A DNA stretch of 46,958 nucleotides from Pseudokineococcus marinus (GTDB lineage: Bacteria > Actinomycetota > Actinomycetes > Actinomycetales > Quadrisphaeraceae). Where the stretch lies: NCBI RefSeq assembly GCF_013004605.1, contig NZ_JABEMA010000001.1, forward strand, positions 1-46,958, in the 5' to 3' direction. This document shows positions 41,702 to 46,958 of this stretch, in pieces. The notes below the pieces were generated by a model. That model did not search any database, was not told the origin of the DNA, and saw only the letters and a program-made list of their open reading frames with translations. The position numbers and the translations under genes are program-made. Every line of letters starts with the position of its first letter. Position 1 is the first letter of the stretch.

Positions 41702-43975
41702 GTGAAGTTCACCGACGGCTACTGGCAGGACCGACCGGGCGCGCACGTGCTCCGGGCCCGGCAGGTCCGCTCGATCACGGCGGGGGACGGGCGCATGACC
41801 GTCCTCGCGCCCACCGCCGTCGTCCGCGGTCGCGGCGACACCCTCAACCGGCCGGCCCTCACCGTGACGTACAGCTCTCCGGCACCTGGCGTCATCGGCG
41901 TCCGGGTCGAGCACCACGCCGGCCGCCGGTCGGTCGGCCCGTCCTTCGCCCTGGCGGCGAAGCCCGGCCACGTCCCCGACGTCGTCGTCGACGACGTGGC
42001 GGGCGTCCTCACCTCGGGCGACCTGTCGGTGCGCGTGCCCCTCGGCGACGCCTGGGAGGCCGAGTTCCGCTCCGGCGGGCGGCTCCTCACCGCGAGCCGC
42101 GCGAAGGCCGTGGGTGCGGTGACGACCGACGACGGCGGCGAGTTCGTCCACGAGCAGCTGTCGCTCGCCGTCGACGAGCACGTCTACGGCCTCGGGGAGC
42201 GCTTCACGCCCTTCGTGCGCAACGGGCAGGTGGTCGACGTCTGGAACGCCGACGGCGGCACCTCCAGCGAGCAGGCCTACAAGAACGTGCCGTTCTACCT
42301 GTCGGACCGGGGCTACGGCGTCTTCGTCGACCACCCCGAGCACGTCTCCTTCGAGATCGCCTCCGAGGTCGTCTCGCGGGCGCAGGTGTCCGTGCCCGGC
42401 CAGGTGCTCCAGTACTACGTCGTCGACGGCCCGACGCCGAAGGACGTGCTCGCCCGCTACACCGCCCTCACGGGCCGGGCGCCGCAGGTGCCCTCGTGGT
42501 CCTACGGCCTGTGGCTCTCGACGTCCTTCACGACGGACTACGACGAGGCGACCGTCACGGCGTCCGTCGACGGGATGCTCGAGCGCGGCGTCCCCCTGTC
42601 CGTCGTGCACTTCGACTGCTTCTGGATGCGCGAGTTCCGCTGGTGCGACTTCGAGTGGGACCCGGCGGTCTTCCCCGACCCGGCGGGGATGCTGGAGCGC
42701 CTGCACGAGAAGGGGCTGCGCACCTGCGTGTGGATCAACCCCTACATCGCCCAGGCGTCGCCGCTCTTCGCCGAGGCGGCCGAGGCAGGCCACCTCGTGC
42801 GGCGCCCCGACGGCGGGGTGTGGCAGTGGGACATGTGGCAGGCGGGCATGGGCGTCGTCGACGTCACGAGCCCGGCGGCGCGGGAGTGGTACCAGGGCCA
42901 CCTGCGGCGCCTGCTGGCGATGGGCGTCGACTCCTTCAAGACCGACTTCGGCGAGCGCATCCCCACCGACGTCGTCTGGCACGACGGGTCCGACCCCCAG
43001 CGCATGCACAACTACTACGCGCAGGCCTACAACGAGATGGTCTTCGACGTCCTGCGCGAGCACCACGGCGAGGGCGGCGCCGTCGTCTTCGCCCGCGCGG
43101 CCACGGCCGGCGGCCAGCAGATGCCCGTGCACTGGGGCGGCGACTGCTTCTCGACCTTCGAGGCCATGGCCGAGACCCTGCGCGGCGGGCTGTCCCTCGG
43201 GCTGTCCGGCTTCGGCTACTGGAGCCACGACATCGGCGGCTTCGAGGGCACCCCCGACCCGGAGGTCTTCAAGCGCTGGGTGGCCTTCGGCCTGCTGTCC
43301 TCGCACAGCCGGCTCCACGGCTCGAGCTCGGTGCGCGTGCCGTGGGCCTTCGACGAGGAGGCCGTGGAGGTCACCCGCACCTTCGCGCGGCTCAAGATGG
43401 CGCTCATGCCCTACCTGGCGGGCGTCGCCCGCGAGGTCAGCGACGCCGGTCTGCCGATGGCGCGGGCGATGGTGCTCGAGCACCCCGAGGACCCGACGGC
43501 GGCCTTCCTCGACCGGCAGTACATGCTCGGCGGCGCGCTGCTCGTCGCCCCCGTCATGTCGGGCGACGGCGTCGTCTCCTGCTACGTGCCCGAGGGGGAG
43601 TGGACCTCCCTGCTCTCGGGCGAGGTCGTCACCGGGCCGCGGTGGGTGCGCGAGCAGCACGCCGCCACCTCGCTGCCGCTGCTCGTGCGCCCGGGCACGG
43701 TCCTGCCCGTCGGTGCGCGCGACGACCGGCCCGACTACGCGTGGGACGAGGGCGTCGTCCTGCGCCTCTACGCGCTGCCCGACGGGCACCGCTCGACCGT
43801 CGTCGTCCCCCGGGAGGACGGGCCGGGCACGACCTTCACGATCGCGCGGAACGGCGACGAGGTCGTAGTCGAGGCGGACTCCGGCCGCGGCGGGTGGGGC
43901 GTGCAGGTGGCGGGGGACGCGGCGACGCTCGTCCGCACGCCGGAGGGGGCCCGCGAGGTGCGCCTGCGGCTCTGA
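41702..43975 (+). CDS. yicI: Alpha-xylosidase, glycoside hydrolase family 31 (YicI type)
   Basis: The 757-residue cytoplasmic GH31 enzyme has an N-terminal beta-sandwich (KFTDGYWQDRPGAHVLRARQ) and a TIM barrel. The nucleophile is Asp415 in FKTDFGERIP and the acid/base Asp481 in HWGGDC. These are one residue from the positions 416 and 482 of Escherichia coli YicI. HFDCFWMREFRWCDFEWDPA, with its WCDFEWD-type motif, is also typical of YicI-like alpha-xylosidases. It releases alpha-xylose from xylosides such as isoprimeverose or xyloglucan fragments. GTG at 41702 is chosen for the conserved KFTDGYW start and a GAGG site. A LacI operator is just upstream, and it is convergent with lacI. Confidence 0.95.
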   Translation: MKFTDGYWQDRPGAHVLRARQVRSITAGDGRMTVLAPTAVVRGRGDTLNRPALTVTYSSPAPGVIGVRVEHHAGRRSVGPSFALAAKPGHVPDVVVDDVAGVLTSGDLSVRVPLGDAWEAEFRSGGRLLTASRAKAVGAVTTDDGGEFVHEQLSLAVDEHVYGLGERFTPFVRNGQVVDVWNADGGTSSEQAYKNVPFYLSDRGYGVFVDHPEHVSFEIASEVVSRAQVSVPGQVLQYYVVDGPTPKDVLARYTALTGRAPQVPSWSYGLWLSTSFTTDYDEATVTASVDGMLERGVPLSVVHFDCFWMREFRWCDFEWDPAVFPDPAGMLERLHEKGLRTCVWINPYIAQASPLFAEAAEAGHLVRRPDGGVWQWDMWQAGMGVVDVTSPAAREWYQGHLRRLLAMGVDSFKTDFGERIPTDVVWHDGSDPQRMHNYYAQAYNEMVFDVLREHHGEGGAVVFARAATAGGQQMPVHWGGDCFSTFEAMAETLRGGLSLGLSGFGYWSHDIGGFEGTPDPEVFKRWVAFGLLSSHSRLHGSSSVRVPWAFDEEAVEVTRTFARLKMALMPYLAGVAREVSDAGLPMARAMVLEHPEDPTAAFLDRQYMLGGALLVAPVMSGDGVVSCYVPEGEWTSLLSGEVVTGPRWVREQHAATSLPLLVRPGTVLPVGARDDRPDYAWDEGVVLRLYALPDGHRSTVVVPREDGPGTTFTIARNGDEVVVEADSGRGGWGVQVAGDAATLVRTPEGAREVRLRL

Positions 43976-43982
43976 CGCCGTC

Positions 43983-45041
43983 TCAGGCGCCGGCGGGCCC
44001 GGCGACGGTCGTGCGGCGGTGCGTCAGCCGCGGCGTGACGAGGTGCACGCCGCCGCCGGTGGGCGGGTCGTCGCCGAGGAGGCGGAAGAGCTCCTGCACG
44101 GCGCGGCGCGAGACGTCGCGGCTCTCCGTCGAGACGTTGCTCACGGGCGGCGACGTCGCGGCGGCCGTGGCGTCCGGGAGCATCGCGACGACCGAGACGT
44201 CGCGCCCCGGGACGACGCCCCGCTCGGCGAGTGCCGTGAGCGCGAGGGGGACGGCGCCCCCGCTGGCCACGACGAGGCCGAGCCCCGGGTCGTCCAGGCC
44301 GTCGTCGTCCGCGCCGTCGCCGTCCCGCGCCGTCTCCAGCGCCCGGCCCACGGCGGCCCGCACGGCGGCCGCGGTGTGCGCGACGGGCGACACGAGCGCG
44401 CACTCGACGCCCGCCGCCGACGCCGCGGCGAGGGCCGCGTCGCCGAAGCGGCGCACGTAGCCGATGTCGCGCTCGACGGCCTCCGGCGGGTAGCCCAGGA
44501 CGGCGATGCGGCGGTGGCCCCGCTCGACGAGGCCCTCCACGGCCAGGCGCCCGGCGGCGGCGAAGTCGAGGTCGACGCACACGAGGCCGTCGGGCTCCTC
44601 CGGGACGCCGACGAGGAGCACGGGCACCCGCAGGCCCGAGGCGACGGGGATCCGCTCGTCCCGCGCCTCCACCTCCATGAGGACGATGGCGTCGCACAGG
44701 CGCCGGCCCTCGAGCCGGGTGAGCGCGCTCGTCCCCTCGTCGGCGGTGACGAGGAGGACGTCGTGGTCGTGCTCGCGCGCGCCGCTCGCGATGGTCTCGA
44801 TGAAGGGCAGGAGGCCGCCCGGGTCGGCCGAGGCGCCGAAGGGGACGACGAGGCCGACGACGTGCGTGCGCCGCCCCGCGAGGGCCCGGGCGCCCGCGTT
44901 GGGGTGGTAGGTCAGCTCCTCGATGGCGGCCTGGACGCGCTGCCGCACCTCCTCGGAGATGGGCCGCTTGCCGCTCATCACGTAGGAGACGGTGCTCTGG
45001 GAGACGCCGGCGAGCCGGGCGACGTCCTTGCTCGTCGGCAC
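43983..45041 (-). CDS. LacI-family transcriptional regulator
   Basis: The 352-residue repressor has an N-terminal helix-turn-helix (TSKDVARLAGVSQSTVSYVM) and a hinge helix PNAGARALAGRRT near residue 50. A periplasmic-binding-like sensor domain follows, with VGLVVPFGASADPGGLLPFI and later GRDVSVVAMLPDATAAATSP. It should bind a palindrome and release it on sugar binding. GTG at 45041. Its own promoter (45093-45143) carries the same operator found before both importers and the GH31 gene, so it probably represses the cluster and itself. The stop codon is only seven bases from the convergent GH31 stop. Confidence 0.93.
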   Translation of the reverse strand: MPTSKDVARLAGVSQSTVSYVMSGKRPISEEVRQRVQAAIEELTYHPNAGARALAGRRTHVVGLVVPFGASADPGGLLPFIETIASGAREHDHDVLLVTADEGTSALTRLEGRRLCDAIVLMEVEARDERIPVASGLRVPVLLVGVPEEPDGLVCVDLDFAAAGRLAVEGLVERGHRRIAVLGYPPEAVERDIGYVRRFGDAALAAASAAGVECALVSPVAHTAAAVRAAVGRALETARDGDGADDDGLDDPGLGLVVASGGAVPLALTALAERGVVPGRDVSVVAMLPDATAAATSPPVSNVSTESRDVSRRAVQELFRLLGDDPPTGGGVHLVTPRLTHRRTTVAGPAGA

Positions 45042-45092
45042 GTCGCCACCTCTCTGCTCGGTCGAGCCCCCGCTCCCGGCGTCGACCTGCGG

Positions 45093-45143
45093 GTCGATCC
45101 GGATCGACGATCGACGCTAGGGCACGGCCTCGGGCGCGGACAA
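45093..45143 (-). promoter_or_regulatory. Promoter and operator of lacI (autoregulation)
   Basis: On the minus strand, TTGTCC (45138-45143), 18 bases, TAGCGT (45114-45119), then the perfect palindrome GTCGAT-CCGG-ATCGAC (45093-45108). This implies that the LacI protein represses its own gene. Confidence 0.72.
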
Positions 45144-45239
45144 CCACCGGTCCGCGCGCGGCGGCGCTCGAGGTCCGCACGCGTCGCGGGACGGCCGCGG
45201 GGCCGCCGCCCGGACGGGCGACGACCCCGCGGTCGTGGA

Positions 45240-45257
45240 CGGTCGCTGCTGCGACCG
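45240..45257. terminator. Hairpin after xylA
   Basis: CGGTCGC-TGCT-GCGACCG forms a seven-base perfect stem, eight bases after the xylA stop (minus strand). A second small inverted repeat (ACGAC...GTCGT) follows. Suitable as a terminator between xylA and lacI. Confidence 0.45.
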
Positions 45258-45265
45258 GTGGTGCG

Positions 45266-46465
45266 TCAGCTCGCGGCGCCCATGAGGTGCTCGAGGGCGA
45301 GCTGGTCGAGGCGCACCTGGCCGCCGTGGCGGGCGCCCGAGGCGTCGGCGTCGAAGTCCTCGAAGGCGGTGCGGTCGGCCACGAGGTCGGCGAGGGTCTC
45401 GCCCTCGGCGAGGGTCGGCGTCGCCAGCTCGGTGACCTGCGCCTGCTGGAGGGCCTCCTGGACGCGCGGGTCGGCGCGGAAGGCGAGGGCGCGCTCCTTG
45501 AGCAGGAGGTAGGTCGCCATGTTGGCCTCGGCCGACGTCCAGACGCCCTCGGTGGACTCCGTGCGCAGCGGCTTGTAGTCGAAGTGGCGCGGGCCGTCGT
45601 ACGCGGGGCCGCCGCCCGGGAAGCCGTTCTCGAGCAGGTCGACCGTGGTGAAGGCGTTGATGAGGTCGCCGTGGCCGAAGATGAGGTCCTGGTCGAACTT
45701 GGGCCCGTGCTGGCCGTTGAGGTCGATGTGGAAGAGCTTGCCCGCCGAGAGCGCCTGGGCGATGCCCTGCGTGAAGTTGAGGTTGGACATCTGCTCGTGC
45801 CCGACCTCGGGGTTCACGCCCACGAGGTGGGGGTGCTCGAGGGTGTGGGTGAAGGCGATGGCGTGCCCGACCGTCGGCAGGAGGATGTCGCCGCGGGGCT
45901 CGTTGGGCTTCGGCTCGATGGCGATCCGGATGTCCCAGCCCTGCTCGACGATGTGCGTCGTCAGGAGGTCGACGGCCTCCTTGTAGCGGGAGAGCGCGCC
46001 GTGGACGTCCTTGGCGACGTCGACCTCGCTGCCCTCGCGCCCGCCCCACATGACGAAGGTCTTGGCGCCCAGCTCGATGCCGAGCTCCATCTGCAGCAGC
46101 GCCTTGCGCAGGGCGTAGCGCCGCACGCCGCGGTCGTTCGCGGTGAAGGCGCCCTCCTTGAACATCGGGTGGCTGAAGAGGTTCGTCGTCACCATCGGCA
46201 CCTGCATGCCGGTGTCCTGGAGGGCCTTGCGCAGCCGGTCGAGGATGCGCGTGCGCTCGGCGGCGTCGCGCTGCGTCGTCTCGAAGGGGACGACGTCGTC
46301 GTCGTGGAACGTGATGCCGTAGGCGCCCATGTCCGACAGGCGGTGCACGGCCTCGACGGTGTCGAGCACCGGGCGGGTGGCCGCGCCGAAGGGGTCGTTG
46401 GCGGTCCAGCCCACGGTCCAGAGGCCGAAGGAGAACTTGTCGTCACGGGTGGGCGTGGGTGCCAC
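45266..46465 (-). CDS. xylA: Xylose isomerase
   Basis: The 399-residue cytoplasmic isomerase converts D-xylose to D-xylulose. Landmarks are the proton-shuttle motif [11 protein letters not shown], the metal ligands in [37 protein letters not shown] and [15 protein letters not shown], and an actinobacterial class I length. GTG at 46465 is chosen because of a GAGGAG site eight bases upstream; the frame runs open to 46537, which would add an atypical arm. It is divergent from a ROK-family (XylR-like) gene starting at 46765, and a candidate operator is at 46497. It supplies the step after alpha-xylosidase. Confidence 0.96.
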   Translation of the reverse strand: MAPTPTRDDKFSFGLWTVGWTANDPFGAATRPVLDTVEAVHRLSDMGAYGITFHDDDVVPFETTQRDAAERTRILDRLRKALQDTGMQVPMVTTNLFSHPMFKEGAFTANDRGVRRYALRKALLQMELGIELGAKTFVMWGGREGSEVDVAKDVHGALSRYKEAVDLLTTHIVEQGWDIRIAIEPKPNEPRGDILLPTVGHAIAFTHTLEHPHLVGVNPEVGHEQMSNLNFTQGIAQALSAGKLFHIDLNGQHGPKFDQDLIFGHGDLINAFTTVDLLENGFPGGGPAYDGPRHFDYKPLRTESTEGVWTSAEANMATYLLLKERALAFRADPRVQEALQQAQVTELATPTLAEGETLADLVADRTAFEDFDADASGARHGGQVRLDQLALEHLMGAAS

Positions 46466-46496
46466 GGGGGGCTCCTCGTCGTCGAGTCGGGCTTTC

Positions 46497-46511
46497 GTCC
46501 AGTCAGTGAAC
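46497..46511. promoter_or_regulatory. Candidate ROK/XylR operator in front of xylA
   Basis: GTCCAGTCAGTGAAC is an imperfect inverted repeat (GTYCA and TGRAC arms five bases apart) about 32 bases upstream of the xylA start, in the region shared with the divergent ROK-family gene. Its form resembles operators of ROK xylose repressors, but binding is inferred. Confidence 0.45.
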
Positions 46512-46570
46512 ATAAGCGGTCGGCGGGGCGCCGTCAACGGGGGGTGCCGCCCGTCCTCCTCCCGGAGGAG

Positions 46571-46700
46571 GCGTCACCTCCGCGGTGGGAGGGGCTCGGC
46601 GTGAAGGGGGCGTCACCTTCACGGTGGGAGGGGCTGGGGGCGTGAAGGGGGCGTCGCCTTCGCCGTGGGAGGCGCTCGGGGCGTGGAGGGGGCGTCGCCT
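46571..46700. repeat. Tandem repeats of about 40 bp
   Basis: Four imperfect units with core GGCGTCRCCTYC start near 46571, 46610, 46651 and 46692 (periods 39, 41 and 41). Each includes GTGGGAGG(G)GCT and GCGTGRAGGGG. The unit can fold on GAAGG and CCTTC arms. They fill most of the 300-base gap between xylA and the ROK-family gene. Confidence 0.65.
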
Positions 46701-46764
46701 TCGCGAGGACGCGGGTCGTCGTTCCGGGAGCGGTGGGCGCCGGGGGCTGTGGCACGGTGCGCGC

Positions 46765-46958
46765 GTGGACGTCACGCGGCAGGAGGACCTGCGCGAGCGC
46801 AACAGCGCCGCGCTCCTGTCCCGCGTCGTCGCCGCCGCCGAGCCGCCGTCGCGCGCGTCCCTGGCCGCGGCCACGGGGCTGACGCGCACGACCGTCTCCG
46901 CGCTCGTCGACCAGATGCTGCTGGCCGGGCTGCTCGAGGAGGTCGACCCGCCCGGGCC
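46765..46958 (+). CDS. ROK-family transcriptional repressor, N-terminus (cut by window edge)
   Basis: A GTG at 46765 opens a frame to the window end. The visible 64 residues hold a winged-helix DNA-binding domain: VTRQEDLRERNSAALLSRVV then ASLAAATGLTRTTVSALVDQ and LLAGLLEEV. This is the usual start of ROK-type repressors such as XylR. The sugar kinase-like part lies beyond the edge. Divergent placement from xylA suggests it controls xylose use in response to xylose (inferred). GTG is the likely start because the helix-turn-helix begins at once. Confidence 0.75.
   Translation, partial: MDVTRQEDLRERNSAALLSRVVAAAEPPSRASLAAATGLTRTTVSALVDQMLLAGLLEEVDPPG

Noticed and set aside
39038-43789. Very long minus-strand frame of about 1580 codons
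   Set aside because: Only its last third (39038-40033) is a real permease; the remainder is antisense to the GH31 gene and in a wrong frame of the binding-protein gene.
43768-45180. Long minus-strand frame covering lacI
   Set aside because: It is a different frame from the LacI protein, which has a clear helix-turn-helix; this frame is Arg/Ala/Pro repetitive.

Overview
The window is chromosomal DNA from a very GC-rich actinomycete. G and C dominate third codon positions, GTG starts are common, most starts have purine-rich ribosome sites, and intergenic spaces carry GC-rich hairpins. A Bpa/PafE proteasome activator ending in GQYL points to an actinobacterium with a 20S proteasome. The genus cannot be fixed from sequence alone. 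No rRNA, tRNA or CRISPR array was seen.

Layout. (1) 1-17.9 kb looks like ordinary chromosome: a cut-off secreted protein, two HAD phosphatases, a TetR regulator with an operator facing a four-helix membrane protein, a fatty acid desaturase, a large fibronectin-III/beta-propeller surface protein, an SDR dehydrogenase, the proteasome activator with a quinone oxidoreductase, a three-gene lipoprotein operon with an OmpA-like protein between two related lipoproteins, mobA, an aldo/keto reductase and a cysK-cysE pair. (2) 17.9-28.9 kb looks like an accessory region: a five-gene operon headed by a serine recombinase, a 36-residue membrane protein, a ChaA-type antiporter, a fused SecDF with a 139-residue membrane partner, several small unknown or immunity-like genes, a secreted cysteine-containing protein, and scattered copies of a 29-bp repeat. 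(3) 28.9-30.5 kb holds an OhrR-like MarR regulator divergent from an alpha/beta hydrolase. (4) 30.5-46.9 kb is a carbohydrate-use locus: two complete sugar ABC importers lacking their own ATPase, ThuA plus a Gfo/Idh/MocA oxidoreductase, a GH42 beta-galactosidase, a GH31 alpha-xylosidase, a LacI regulator, xylose isomerase and the start of a ROK (XylR-like) regulator.

How the sugar genes fit together. The two importer operons, the GH31 gene and lacI each have a promoter of the form TTGTCS-N18-TASSGT followed directly by a palindrome close to GTCGAT-N4-ATCGAC. These look like operators of the LacI protein encoded at 43983-45041, so one repressor probably controls the whole cluster and itself. 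Beta-galactosidase, alpha-xylosidase and xylose isomerase are what is needed to trim galactosyl-xylosyl side chains, as in xyloglucan oligosaccharides, and send xylose into metabolism. ThuA with the Gfo/Idh/MocA protein may add an oxidative route for a glucoside. The substrate is inferred, not shown.

The most novel-looking parts are the recombinase-headed operon of unknown genes (18.25-20.74 kb), the fused SecDF module (21.4-25.4 kb), the repeat family around these genes, and the secreted protein at 28.0-28.5 kb.
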